Source of the DNA: Psychrobacter sp. Pi2-52
GTDB taxonomy: Bacteria > Pseudomonadota > Gammaproteobacteria > Pseudomonadales > Moraxellaceae
DNA: 64,000 nucleotides
Direction: 5' to 3'
Assembly (NCBI RefSeq): GCF_904846705.1
Contig: NZ_CAJHBS010000013.1
Coordinates: 31,916 to 95,915 of the forward strand
Made by a program: the position numbers and the translations under genes. Below, piece after piece: positions 27,669 through 36,177 of this stretch. A model generated the notes under the pieces. It was given only the letters and a program-made list of their open reading frames with translations. It was not told the origin of the DNA and searched no databases. How positions within the stretch are numbered: the stretch's first letter is position 1; each line of letters opens with the position of its first letter.

Positions 27669-28634
27669 TTATGGTTGGTCGTGCAACCATGTCACCGCCA
27701 TCTGCCATAGCTGCGGCGCTTTTATATTGGTCTTACTGCTAAAATAGCGCATATGACCGATATGATTTAGTCCAAAATCCTCAGGATCTAAGAATCGCTT
27801 TTCTACGGGCATCTTTGTAAATACCCTTATCATATCGTCCATGTTTTCACTGTTGGCGATATCATCATCGCTAAAGCCAAGCCATAGTGCTGGCATGCTG
27901 AGCTCATCATAGAAATGCGTATGTATGCTTTTGCCAAATGCGGTTTTGATATAGCCCGCCCCATTGCACCATTCACGCCATTGACGAGCCACGCCGCGTG
28001 GCAGTGGCTCACCCATACCGATTTTATCTGACGGCGTATAGCCTAGTGTTAAATTAGTGAATGGAATAAACGCATCCATAAAACCCATGGCTTTGAGCTT
28101 ATATGGCATGCCCATATTTTTGATACGTCCTGACGAGCAAGCGACGTTGAACACTGAGCCAATCGCCTGATAGTTGGGCATCAAGCCGATGAGCTGACCA
28201 CCTGCGCTATGACCGATGAGATGATAAGTCGCATCAGGAAACTCATCTTGTAAGGCATCAAGTACAGCTGGCATATCGTGGCGACCCCAACTGATCAAGG
28301 TAGCGCTACATTTTGCCAAATCGGTCGATAGTGACTCACCGATTCCTTCATTATCAAAGGTCAGTACCCCAAAGCCGCTTTCTGCTAGGTAGGTCGCAAA
28401 ATTATGATAAAAGTGACGCTTAATACCTGTGGCTGGTGCCATCATGATAGCTTTTTTTGTCGCATCTTTAGGGCGATAGACAGTGGCTGCCAATGCTTGG
28501 TTGCGATCGGTCATGATGCTTAATGAGTAAATATCAATATTGCTCGCATCCTGCACATTACTTTTAATAGTGAGATTGCTATTAACCACAGAGCTTGATG
28601 GCTCGGTAGTAGGAGAGGCGTTGTGATTATCCAT
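27669..28634 (-). CDS. Alpha/beta hydrolase
   Basis: Serine hydrolase of the alpha/beta fold, 321 residues, without a signal peptide. The nucleophile elbow is GHSAGG in YHLIGHSAGGQLIGL, and MAPATGIKRHFYHNFATYLAESGFGVLTFDNEGIGES gives the oxyanion and lid region. The C-terminal GLNHIGHMRYFS probably holds the catalytic His. It resembles S33-type or predicted alpha/beta hydrolases whose substrates are unknown. A disordered 30-residue N-terminus precedes the domain. Confidence 0.88.
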   Translation of the reverse strand: MDNHNASPTTEPSSSVVNSNLTIKSNVQDASNIDIYSLSIMTDRNQALAATVYRPKDATKKAIMMAPATGIKRHFYHNFATYLAESGFGVLTFDNEGIGESLSTDLAKCSATLISWGRHDMPAVLDALQDEFPDATYHLIGHSAGGQLIGLMPNYQAIGSVFNVACSSGRIKNMGMPYKLKAMGFMDAFIPFTNLTLGYTPSDKIGMGEPLPRGVARQWREWCNGAGYIKTAFGKSIHTHFYDELSMPALWLGFSDDDIANSENMDDMIRVFTKMPVEKRFLDPEDFGLNHIGHMRYFSSKTNIKAPQLWQMAVTWLHDQP

Positions 28635-28937
28635 GGGTATACCTTAGTATTTTTATTAGTAGATAATGAATATTGAACTATGATGAACAATAAATGCGCA
28701 TCTTGAAAGTGTAGTCGTTGCGTAGTGATAAATCGTTGTGACTATGTGGTAGCATTGCTTATGTTAAGATAAATGCTGGCAAGACAGTTGCTCAAATATG
28801 ACTTCCAAGTTTTATATAGCTTGGTTGAGTTTGTCTTATGAATCATGTGCATGACAATATAAATGATAGGTGTCGGTATGCAGCCCTCACTAATAACAAG
28901 CACTCAATAAAAACTGACAGGTAATTAAGGAAGCTAT
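28635..28937. other. Intergenic region between a hydrolase and the LOG-family gene
   Basis: A 303-base divergent spacer. I see no gene, repeat or clear promoter here. The only clear element is the AGGAAG ribosome binding site just before 28938. Confidence 0.4.
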
Positions 28938-29621
28938 ATGCAAATGAAAATCAACGATGATACTTATGACGTAATCACAAGCAAAGACATTACTAATATC
29001 GAAAAAGCAGTCGACAAGTCTGCCTTATCAATGCCGCTCGTGGCTGTGTATTGCGGTTCACGCTTGGGCAATGGTGACGTTTATGAACAGGCGGCACGCG
29101 AGCTTGGCAGTGCATTAGCAAATAATGGCATGGGGCTAGTATATGGTGGCGCTAGTATCGGTCTGATGGGCGCAGTTGCGGATGAAGTAATCAATGGCGG
29201 CGCGCAAGCAGTGGGCGTGATTCCAACCTTTATGCTCAAGCACGAAATCGCTCATGAGCAGCTGACTCGCTTGCATTTGACTGACACTATGCACACGCGT
29301 AAGACCGTCATGGCAGAGTATGCCGATGCCTTTATCACGCTACCGGGCGGGCTAGGAACATTAGAAGAGATTATGGAAATCGCCACGTGGCGTCAATTGT
29401 ACCAGCACGAAAAACCAATGATTATTTTGAACATCAATGGTTTTTATGACCGTATGATTGAGCATTTGAAATATACCACTGAGCAAGGCTTTATGAAGCA
29501 GGAAGATTTAGATCGTCTAGTAGTGTGTAATACCATCAGCGAAGCGATTGATATGCTACAGACAGTAGTGACCATAGATGATGCTGTGGATACGGAGAAG
29601 ATGGCTGGTAGTAATAGTTAA
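28938..29621 (+). CDS. LOG-family protein, putative nucleoside 5'-monophosphate phosphoribohydrolase
   Basis: Rossmann-fold protein of the LOG (lonely guy) family, which removes the ribose phosphate from cytokinin-like or purine monophosphates. The signature GGLGTLEEIME with LPGG before it and the upstream RKTVMAEYADAFITLPGG segment are seen, as are VYCGSRLGNGDVY and GLVYGGASIGLMGAVAD. About 35 extra residues precede the domain. In bacteria the physiological substrate is often unclear. Confidence 0.9.
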   Translation: MQMKINDDTYDVITSKDITNIEKAVDKSALSMPLVAVYCGSRLGNGDVYEQAARELGSALANNGMGLVYGGASIGLMGAVADEVINGGAQAVGVIPTFMLKHEIAHEQLTRLHLTDTMHTRKTVMAEYADAFITLPGGLGTLEEIMEIATWRQLYQHEKPMIILNINGFYDRMIEHLKYTTEQGFMKQEDLDRLVVCNTISEAIDMLQTVVTIDDAVDTEKMAGSNS

Positions 29622-29672
29622 GCCGTATAGCTATTCATACACAGCAAATGCTTAAATATGAAAAGCTATTGC

Positions 29673-29714
29673 AAAAAAGGAGCAGATAACCAAATCTCGG
29701 TTATCTGCTCCTTT
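29673..29714. terminator. Bidirectional terminator after the LOG-family gene
   Basis: A 13-base perfect stem (29679-29691 with 29699-29711) is flanked by six A on the left and TTT on the right. It lies between convergent genes and should work in both directions. Confidence 0.9.
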
Positions 29715-29752
29715 GTTATATGTATTAACAACCTATCAGCGAATCATGTCTA

Positions 29753-31372
29753 TTAGGCATCAGCAGGCGTGAGATCGTCCAATGCTACTTCACGAATACT
29801 ATGATTAACATGAGCCATAGCGATTGGGAATCCACGCTGTTCAGCGAGCTCACGTGCAACCTCATCCACGGCCACACTATCGTTATGGACAAGGTACGAC
29901 CATTCATGAGCATAGCGACTACGATTCAGAGGTGTATCGTTCTCTATCAAGCCTAGATCTGTCAGCTCATTAACTATTTGGTCAGCGGCAATCAAGGTCG
30001 AAGATGCTTTGACGTTTTCTGCACGGGCATAGCGTATATTAGAATATAAACTCACATCAGCGACTCGCAGAGTATCATCCTGTCCGGGAATCTGCTGCCC
30101 ACCGTATAGCGCGTTACCAACAGTACGCGCGCTGTTAAATGTCGGTACAAACTCCGCCACATACTCAATCGCTTGCTGACTACGTGCCTGTAAGGGTGCT
30201 TTATCCCAACCATCTTCAATATAATGCACGTATTGCTGTGGCAGTTTGGGCTGCGCACTGTCTTCACTTGATGCGACAAGACCATCATCAAACAGAGTAA
30301 TGGCTTTACTCATACCGTGAATCTGAAAATATCCGCCAGGGTAGGGAGTAAGCTGCGCCATGCCTTCTGGTGTACCTCGTTGACCATAAACGATGATCTC
30401 TGGTATCTGTCCACCAGCATCGCCCCAATGGGTCACATAAGACGATTTGAACTCGACCATACGCGTAACTTCGACACCGACCATATCGTCAATAACACCT
30501 GTACGGAATCCGCAAGCATTGACTAGATAATCAACTTCGATAGACTCAGGCTGAGAGTCATGTTCTTGACTATGGATTTGTTGATAGTCGATACGCCATT
30601 TGGTGACATGATGGTCAGCATTGGTACAGTTCTCACAATCTACCGGTACGACTTTTTGCACAGCAGTTTCGGTAAATACATGCGCATTGTCGTACTCTTC
30701 GAGCGCAAGCTTGGCAGAAGCGGCTAAACGAAAAATATTCCAGCCATATTCTTGAACAACAATTAACGGAAATTTAACTTTGTTCAAATCCAAGTATCTA
30801 GCGACTGGAATCATCCATTCATCAACCGTACTTGGTACAGCGACTTGCTCACGTTCAGCCAGCTCAATCAATTGCTCATGGCTGTATAATTGGTAGTAAT
30901 CTTCAGGCTCGCCCAATACTTTATTATTAGCATCTTGCTCGATCAGTTCTTGATAAGCATCGGTCAAAATATCTAAACGCGGTAGTAAGTCTTCAGGCAG
31001 GCCTTCGTCACGTGTCGGTACGGCAAACACAGTAGGACGAACGTCAATAGTGTGCGGATATAAACGCAAAATATCGATACATTGCTTGAGCAGTGCTACG
31101 CAATCCTCGTCCGGTATTTCACGGTACAAGTTACCACCTGCATGCAAATGACACATAGGTGGTCCATCAATGAGAGATTTTTTCTTTTCAAACAAATAGG
31201 TCTCTAATCCTAACGCAGCAAGTCGAATCGCAATCGTCGATCCCGCAGTACCGCCGCCCAAAATGCCAACACGCTTTTTAGGTTGAGTGTTTTGTGCCCC
31301 ATAAGATAACACCCCAGAATGAGCGTCACGATTAAAGGATTGAGCGTATTTTTTATCAAAAGACTGAGTCAT
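29753..31372 (-). CDS. FAD-dependent oxidoreductase of unknown substrate
   Basis: The 539-residue protein has an N-terminal dinucleotide-binding motif GILGGGTAGSTIAIRLAALG (glycines at 39-44) followed by an acidic/basic strand end (FEKKK). Later come LVNACGFRTG and DVSLYSNIRYARAENVKASSTLIAADQIV, typical of FAD-binding oxidoreductases. I cannot assign a substrate. There is no signal peptide. It stands alone on its strand, with a 3' bidirectional terminator. Confidence 0.82.
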   Translation of the reverse strand: MTQSFDKKYAQSFNRDAHSGVLSYGAQNTQPKKRVGILGGGTAGSTIAIRLAALGLETYLFEKKKSLIDGPPMCHLHAGGNLYREIPDEDCVALLKQCIDILRLYPHTIDVRPTVFAVPTRDEGLPEDLLPRLDILTDAYQELIEQDANNKVLGEPEDYYQLYSHEQLIELAEREQVAVPSTVDEWMIPVARYLDLNKVKFPLIVVQEYGWNIFRLAASAKLALEEYDNAHVFTETAVQKVVPVDCENCTNADHHVTKWRIDYQQIHSQEHDSQPESIEVDYLVNACGFRTGVIDDMVGVEVTRMVEFKSSYVTHWGDAGGQIPEIIVYGQRGTPEGMAQLTPYPGGYFQIHGMSKAITLFDDGLVASSEDSAQPKLPQQYVHYIEDGWDKAPLQARSQQAIEYVAEFVPTFNSARTVGNALYGGQQIPGQDDTLRVADVSLYSNIRYARAENVKASSTLIAADQIVNELTDLGLIENDTPLNRSRYAHEWSYLVHNDSVAVDEVARELAEQRGFPIAMAHVNHSIREVALDDLTPADA

Positions 31373-31932
31373 TGTCGTCGTTGTATCCTTAATAGCATCT
31401 GTATTAGGCCGTGCTCGGTATATGTATCAAATGTTCTATATTTCTTGATATGAGTGCGAAGGTAATTAAGTTCAACACACAAATCTGAACTTCAATAATC
31501 ATCTTTTCTATTGTTTAGCCATTCTTCATCTCTATAGGTTTATTTTACGAAGAACTACAGACAATATGATGGGAAATACGTAAGAAGATGCATGAGTTTT
31601 GTCAACGAGTCGCTATATGTGTGAATTTTTTCAGACAAACGAGCCTGTCTAAAAATAGAGTAAACGAGAGAAGTGGCAAACTTGTGAAATCGAAAATAAG
31701 CTCGTTTTATTATTTTGTAAAATTCGACCACTTTTGTAAGCGTGTATATTGATTAACGAGATAATCTAAAGCCGTATGCTATATTTATTTTGCTTAACAA
31801 GAAGCGTAGGTTCTGTTTTGAGGACTGTTCAAAACTACAAATATCAAAATGAACAATAGGGACAGTCGACAAAGTAAACAACCACAGGCTTATCGCTATA
31901 AAAAATACGACTAAAATTACAAGGAAGTTATG
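31373..31932. other. Intergenic region with nested inverted repeats
   Basis: This stretch of about 560 bases lies between divergent genes. It contains AAACGAGC (near 31638) with GCTCGTTT (near 31697), and AAGTGG with CCACTT nested around it, giving possible long-range stems, plus a short AGACA/TGTCT hairpin near 31634. No coding sequence is convincing. The lipoprotein gene has AAGGAAG just before its start. Confidence 0.4.
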
Positions 31933-32367
31933 ATGAAAAATATAATGATGTTATCGGTACTAACAGGTGTATTAACACTAACTGGCTGTACTACTTTAAA
32001 AAACGTAGTCGGTAACGATATGTCAGGTACGCATGAAGTACAGGCAACAAGCAATAATACAGCACCAGTCACTAGCAAGAATGGGGTGCTGGTAGATGCT
32101 ACCAACCATATGACGTTATATACGTTTGATAAAGACTCTATGAACCAGTCAGATTGCGGTGCAGCCTGCCAAGTTGTGTGGCCAATTTTCAAAGCGCCTA
32201 GTGATGCTAAAGCCTCAGGTCAGTTCGCTGCATTTAAGCGTGAAGATGGCAAATATCAGTGGGCAATGAACGGTAAGCCTTTATACTTCTATGCTAACGA
32301 TACAAAAGTTGGTGACAAAGACGGTGATGATAAACTTGGCGTTTGGCATGTTATTCCAAGTAAATAG
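31933..32367 (+). CDS. Lipoprotein with PF03640-type secreted repeats
   Basis: Small outer-layer lipoprotein. The signal peptide ends in a lipobox (LTLTGC, Cys about residue 20). The rest carries two copies of the short secreted repeat of unknown function: one around GVLVDATNHMTLYTFDKDS and DCGAACQVVWPIF, and one around KYQWAMNGKPLYFYANDTKVGD. Two ATG codons follow each other. The AAGGA at 31921 is better spaced to the second, at 31933. Function is not known. Confidence 0.88.
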   Translation: MKNIMMLSVLTGVLTLTGCTTLKNVVGNDMSGTHEVQATSNNTAPVTSKNGVLVDATNHMTLYTFDKDSMNQSDCGAACQVVWPIFKAPSDAKASGQFAAFKREDGKYQWAMNGKPLYFYANDTKVGDKDGDDKLGVWHVIPSK

Positions 32368-32405
32368 TATGCATTAGATATAAACTGAATCGAAAATATT
32401 AAGAT

Positions 32406-32447
32406 AAAAAAGCAGCCTGTCCTAAATTATAGAGGCAGGCTGCTTTT
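32406..32447. terminator. Terminator after the lipoprotein gene
   Basis: AAAAAGCAGCCTG and CAGGCTGCTTTTT form the stem of a bidirectional terminator between convergent genes. Its arms are nearly the same as those of the terminator at 33727-33766 on the other side of the neighbouring gene. Confidence 0.9.
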
Positions 32448-32485
32448 TGTTTGGTGTTATTCTCTAGTATTAGATGCAATCTGTA

Positions 32486-33577
32486 CTATGTCACATTTGC
32501 TAAAGGCTCAACCTGAATGTTCTCTAACACTTCTTCTTTGCTAGGCTCTTTTCTATATAAAGGAAAAAAGTCTGAGAGCAGATCACTTTCCGTAAACCAG
32601 ATATCAGCTACTAATTCTGTATATTTCACTGCATTAACAACGAGTCTATAAGTCTTAAATAGTAACTCTTGCGAGCTAAAGCCTTTCTTATACTCATATA
32701 AAGAATCTAAATTGGAGCCAACGCCGCCACCAAGATGTAGCACTTCATAACGGTTCTCTCGTCCCCAATTGCGAGCGACATGAGTGATAAGTTTAGAAGG
32801 TTGCAGATGCGTATAGGCGTTCAGCGTGCCGCCAAGGTGGAACTGCATAATGCCAGACTCTTGGCAGAGCGTATATATAGAGGACCCGATTGGTTTATCG
32901 TCTTGATAGGCGGTTATTAACAGTATTTTTTCTTGAAGGTTCTCAAGCAAATTAAAAAAATAATCATCATCAAAGAAGTAGTAATCACTGGCATTGACGT
33001 TTCGCATTGTCTCTTTATAAATGTCTGAGAACACCATCGCGTTTTGCCGAGTTAATAATTCTGTTTTTGTCACGACATCCATTTTCATGGCTTTTTTGAT
33101 ACCGCGGCGATGTCGATTTTGTGTTTCGCTCCAATGCTCTTCTTCAGACTTACTTAAATCAGACATCAAGGTCAGTCCGTGAGTCAGTGCTTTGCCAACT
33201 GTGGGTATCCATTCTTTATTAATAATCGGGTGCAACCGCATAAACAAAGACACGCAGCCTCTTTCGCAAAGAAAAGCTCTTATCTCATCCAGTATGATGT
33301 CTAACTCAGCATCGGTGAGGGTTTTGTCCATCAACGGACCACCGTAACCATAAGTGGAAGTAGCATCCCAGTGCTCTGAGTCAATGTCTCTAACTATAAT
33401 AGGTAACAATACTTCCTTGTTTTTATAGTGAGCGATGATGCCTTGAGGTTTGCCCTTATCGATGACAGCTGAGGCCGCAATCCAACCAGATAAGTGGTAT
33501 ATATCAAAATGATGATTTGATACCTTCTTATCCCACTCAGCATCTATCGCTATGTAATCAACTTGTACTGTATCCAC
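32486..33577 (-). CDS. FemAB-like GNAT-fold acyltransferase
   Basis: The 363-residue protein resembles the FemAB/GNAT type acyltransferases, with an N-terminal half up to the basic segment NRHRRGIKKAMKM and a C-terminal half with QDDKPIGSSIYTL, ILLITAYQ and LHLGGGVGSNLDSLYEYKKGFS. Such proteins transfer aminoacyl or acyl groups, for example in peptidoglycan bridges or surface sugars; the substrate here is unknown. The start is GTG with a strong AGGGAG ribosome binding site. The gene looks AT-rich and is bracketed by two similar terminators, so it may have been acquired separately. Confidence 0.8.
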   Translation of the reverse strand: MDTVQVDYIAIDAEWDKKVSNHHFDIYHLSGWIAASAVIDKGKPQGIIAHYKNKEVLLPIIVRDIDSEHWDATSTYGYGGPLMDKTLTDAELDIILDEIRAFLCERGCVSLFMRLHPIINKEWIPTVGKALTHGLTLMSDLSKSEEEHWSETQNRHRRGIKKAMKMDVVTKTELLTRQNAMVFSDIYKETMRNVNASDYYFFDDDYFFNLLENLQEKILLITAYQDDKPIGSSIYTLCQESGIMQFHLGGTLNAYTHLQPSKLITHVARNWGRENRYEVLHLGGGVGSNLDSLYEYKKGFSSQELLFKTYRLVVNAVKYTELVADIWFTESDLLSDFFPLYRKEPSKEEVLENIQVEPLANVT

Positions 33578-33604
33578 GTTGCTGCTCCCTCAGTGTTGCG
33601 TTAG

Positions 33605-33632
33605 ATATTCGTAAATCCGTATATACGAATAT
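33605..33632. promoter_or_regulatory. Palindromic operator-like site upstream of the FemAB-like gene
   Basis: ATATTCGTA (33605-33613) and TACGAATAT (33624-33632) form a perfect 9-base inverted repeat with a 10-base spacer. An inner palindrome, CGTATATACG, overlaps it. It lies 27 bases before the GTG start of the acyltransferase gene, where a repressor dimer could act. No regulator gene is adjacent. Confidence 0.5.
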
Positions 33633-33726
33633 AACAACAAAATATGAAGCCTTCAAGTATATAAAAACCTTTTATGTAAAATATTGAATATATATGATTA
33701 GAGCGTAGAAGAATCTATAGGAAATA

Positions 33727-33766
33727 AAAAAGCAGCCTGCCTCTATAAATGAGGGTAGGCTGCTTT
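33727..33766. terminator. Terminator after yceI
   Basis: AAAAGCAGCCT pairs with AGGCTGCTTTT, extended by wobble and GC pairs inside. For yceI on the minus strand the stem is followed by TTTTTT, so it terminates that gene. Confidence 0.88.
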
Positions 33767-33809
33767 TCTCGTTTTTGTCGAAAGCTATTAGAGAGCTATA
33801 AACTTACTG

Positions 33810-34409
33810 TTATTTCTTTTCTACTAGCTCACCGTCGATTTGGATAGGGACGTTGGTCGTAATACCGCTAGCATAAGCGGTCATACCATAAGCGGCACGA
33901 TCGATCGTACCAGTAGCACGGAAACCAGCAACGGGCTCTTTAGTCAGTGGGCTGTTATCGATTTTATTTAATGTAACATCCAATGTCAGTGGCTTGGTCT
34001 GACCGAGTAAGGTAAAGTCACCGGTTACTTTAGCTTGCTGTGGGTTGATAAATTTAACTTGGGTCGATTTAAAAGTCATGGTTGGGTACTTTTCGACATT
34101 GAAAAATTCATCAGTTTTTAGATGTTTATCACGAGCATCCCAATTGGTATCGATGCTGTCGGTGGCTATAGTAAATTCCATGCTGGTTTGGTTTGGTGCT
34201 TTCATATCATAATTCACCACGCCCTCAACATCACTAAAATGACCCATTGTGGTTGAGAATCCCATATGGCTCACAGAAAATCCGACGCGAGTATGTGAAT
34301 CATCTAACTCCCACTGAGTTGGTAGTGCCGCACTTGCCATAGTAGTGATAGCAAGTGCTGAGCTGATGAATAGCGCTTTAGCAGTGGTCTTCATTGTCAT
34401 GTTTATCAT
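33810..34409 (-). CDS. yceI: YceI-family periplasmic protein
   Basis: Lipocalin-like periplasmic protein of the YceI family, which binds polyisoprenoid lipids in known members. There is a signal peptide ending around TMASAALP, then WELDDSHTRVGFSVSHMGFSTTMGHFSDVEG, the DTNWDARDKHLKTDEFFNVEKYPTMTFKST block and the NVPIQIDGELVEKK end. The start at 34409 is supported by AAGGA seven bases upstream; later ATGs at 34400 and 34394 would shorten the signal peptide. Confidence 0.93.
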   Translation of the reverse strand: MINMTMKTTAKALFISSALAITTMASAALPTQWELDDSHTRVGFSVSHMGFSTTMGHFSDVEGVVNYDMKAPNQTSMEFTIATDSIDTNWDARDKHLKTDEFFNVEKYPTMTFKSTQVKFINPQQAKVTGDFTLLGQTKPLTLDVTLNKIDNSPLTKEPVAGFRATGTIDRAAYGMTAYASGITTNVPIQIDGELVEKK

Positions 34410-34700
34410 TGAATAGTCCTTATTGAGTATTGGTTTTCCATGCTTGATTATAAATCTATGTTTGTCTATAAATAAGTAAAGCGATACTTCCTGTAAAACT
34501 GATCAATATCGCGTAGCTGTACCGTTTAATATACTAAATATAAATGATTCATACGCAGTATATTTATTTAGGTTAACTACAGTAATTTATACCATAGATT
34601 AATTTTACTAACCAAATTATTGTACTGAATTACATCGCTTATCTCAATACCATTACTTTATCATTGACAACTTATCACATATCTCTATCACAACTGCTCC
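34410..34700. other. AT-rich intergenic spacer upstream of the rpmE2 promoter
   Basis: About 290 bases of AT-rich sequence upstream of yceI and before the rpmE2 promoter. I see no gene or clear binding site. Confidence 0.4.
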
Positions 34701-34729
34701 TTGCGTCTTACGTCAAAAACCGTTAAAAT
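34701..34729 (+). promoter_or_regulatory. Sigma-70 promoter of rpmE2
   Basis: TTGCGT (34701-34706) and TAAAAT (34724-34729) are separated by exactly 17 bases. Transcription would begin near 34736, directly before a hairpin. The resulting leader is about 190 bases long. Confidence 0.6.
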
Positions 34730-34740
34730 CGCGGTTTAAT

Positions 34741-34925
34741 TTTCCCGCTGGGGAAAGGCTAAGCGAACAGAAGGGTGGTGTTGGGTGCTGGAATAAGCCA
34801 GTGACGCAGTTGCCATACTTGTAATGTCCTTAGTGCCTCAGTTACGTATGTCATTATTTGTTTGATACATCATCGATGATGCTGTATTTAGACGTCGTAC
34901 ATACATCGGACCTAGAGAGTATATT
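34741..34925 (+). promoter_or_regulatory. Structured 5' leader of rpmE2
   Basis: The leader begins with the hairpin TTTCCC-GCTG-GGGAAA (34741-34756). It then has a G-rich stretch, a CTGG/CCAG hairpin near 34788-34801, and the 14-base palindrome CATCATCGATGATG (34868-34881), extended by ATACA/TGTAT arms. Ribosomal protein genes, including L31 genes, often carry autoregulatory leaders, so a binding role is plausible but unproven. Confidence 0.4.
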
Positions 34926-35204
34926 ATGCGTAAAGATATCCATCCTAATTACCAAGAAGTTTTGTTCCACGACACTAACGCTGACGTGTTCTTTTTGACT
35001 CGCTCAACTGCTAAGACTAAAGCGACTCGTGAATACGAAGGTAAAGAATACCCATACTACCCACTTGATATCTCAAGTGCGTCGCATCCATTCTATACTG
35101 GTGAGCAACGTAAAACTTCTACTGAAGGTCGTGTTGCAAGCTTCAACAAACGCTTTGGCGCATTTGGTGGCCGTAGCAAGAAAGCTGCAGACGCTGCTGA
35201 ATAA
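34926..35204 (+). CDS. rpmE2: 50S ribosomal protein L31 type B
   Basis: Large-subunit ribosomal protein. The 92-residue sequence begins [28 protein letters not shown], typical of the zinc-independent type B form, and lacks the CxxC zinc pairs of type A. In many bacteria this paralogue replaces the zinc form during zinc limitation under Zur control; I see no clear Zur site here. A long structured leader precedes it and a terminator follows. Confidence 0.95.
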   Translation: MRKDIHPNYQEVLFHDTNADVFFLTRSTAKTKATREYEGKEYPYYPLDISSASHPFYTGEQRKTSTEGRVASFNKRFGAFGGRSKKAADAAE

Positions 35205-35241
35205 TTTACACTCATGGTGTAAATATATTCCGCTAAGCAAT

Positions 35242-35273
35242 AAAAAACCGCTGATTATTCAGCGGTTTTTTTT
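35242..35273 (+). terminator. Terminator after rpmE2
   Basis: CCGCTGA (35248-35254) pairs with TCAGCGG (35259-35265) around TTAT, flanked by six A and eight T. It may also serve the convergent SGNH hydrolase gene. Confidence 0.93.
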
Positions 35274-35316
35274 CGGTTTAATTTTCTACTATCTAAAAAT
35301 AAAGCTAACAGGCTGT

Positions 35317-36177
35317 TTAGCGCTCAAACTCAGTAGTAGATGAGTCCAATAACTGAACAGAATCTAGTAACTGAATAATAGTTTCTACGATCTGCTGCGC
35401 CCAATAGCCGTACATCAGACTGCTAGGATGAAATCCATCACTGGCAAACATCACATTGATATCGATAGCCGAGCCATTTGCATGCTCTTCTAGCATCCGT
35501 GTAAAGTCGGTTGCCATATACGTAACACCAGCATGAGCCGCACAGACCTGCTGTAATATCCCATCAAGTACCGATGCTTTTGCACCCACAAAGTTATTGA
35601 GCGGAGCAGGGATTGCAGGCATTTGTGCCATCGGCGGCAAACTTAAAAAAACCAATTCTCGTACGCCAAATTTGCGCTGTGCGATATTGATAATATCTTC
35701 AATTTGCTGTTGCCATTTATGCACAGACACGTTGGACGTCGTATCGTTGACCCCTACGCTCAGCAACATCACATCAATAGGCTGTTCAGGAGCAGGTAAG
35801 ACATATAACCTGCGTAGAATATCAAAGCTAGTATGACCTGTTGTCGCTTGCAATGACCAATTAAGTCGAGCAAAGTTCGATTGGATAGCTTTGTTTTGTT
35901 CCAGTATTGGAATGAGCTTACCGACCAATGCTTCTTGCTGCGTTTGACTACCCACACCTGCTGCTGCTGAATCACCGACGACCATAAGGTTAAATGTCTT
36001 AGCATCTTGCGCTAATACCTTATTATTTGCTTGAGGCAGGTCAATCACGCCGTGCCTTTCGCCATGTGGTTCAGGCAAGCGGACTGTATCACGCTTGATT
36101 TTGCGACCTTGATAGAGGTAGACAGGGGCAAGTAAGACGTCTCTTGCGACCGATGTTAGTTTACTAGTATCTACCAT
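35317..36177 (-). CDS. SGNH/GDSL-type hydrolase
   Basis: Esterase-like hydrolase of the SGNH family, 286 residues. Block I is VVGDSAAAGVG with the nucleophile Ser, block III has SVGVNDTT with the oxyanion Asn, and block V is ASDGFHPS with Asp and His. No clear signal peptide is seen. Its ATG overlaps the nadV stop codon by seven bases (ATGGTAG), so it is translationally coupled to NAD salvage, which is an unexpected partner. Confidence 0.87.
   Translation of the reverse strand: MVDTSKLTSVARDVLLAPVYLYQGRKIKRDTVRLPEPHGERHGVIDLPQANNKVLAQDAKTFNLMVVGDSAAAGVGSQTQQEALVGKLIPILEQNKAIQSNFARLNWSLQATTGHTSFDILRRLYVLPAPEQPIDVMLLSVGVNDTTSNVSVHKWQQQIEDIINIAQRKFGVRELVFLSLPPMAQMPAIPAPLNNFVGAKASVLDGILQQVCAAHAGVTYMATDFTRMLEEHANGSAIDINVMFASDGFHPSSLMYGYWAQQIVETIIQLLDSVQLLDSSTTEFER

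Noticed and set aside
34680..34925. Cobalamin or TPP riboswitch or Zur box upstream of rpmE2
   Set aside because: The G-rich leader does not contain the conserved boxes of those riboswitches as I remember them, and no Zur-type dyad is seen; kept only as an unassigned structured leader.
35029..35343. Plus-strand open frame overlapping rpmE2 and its terminator
   Set aside because: Runs out of frame through a ribosomal protein gene and the terminator hairpin; no start signal.
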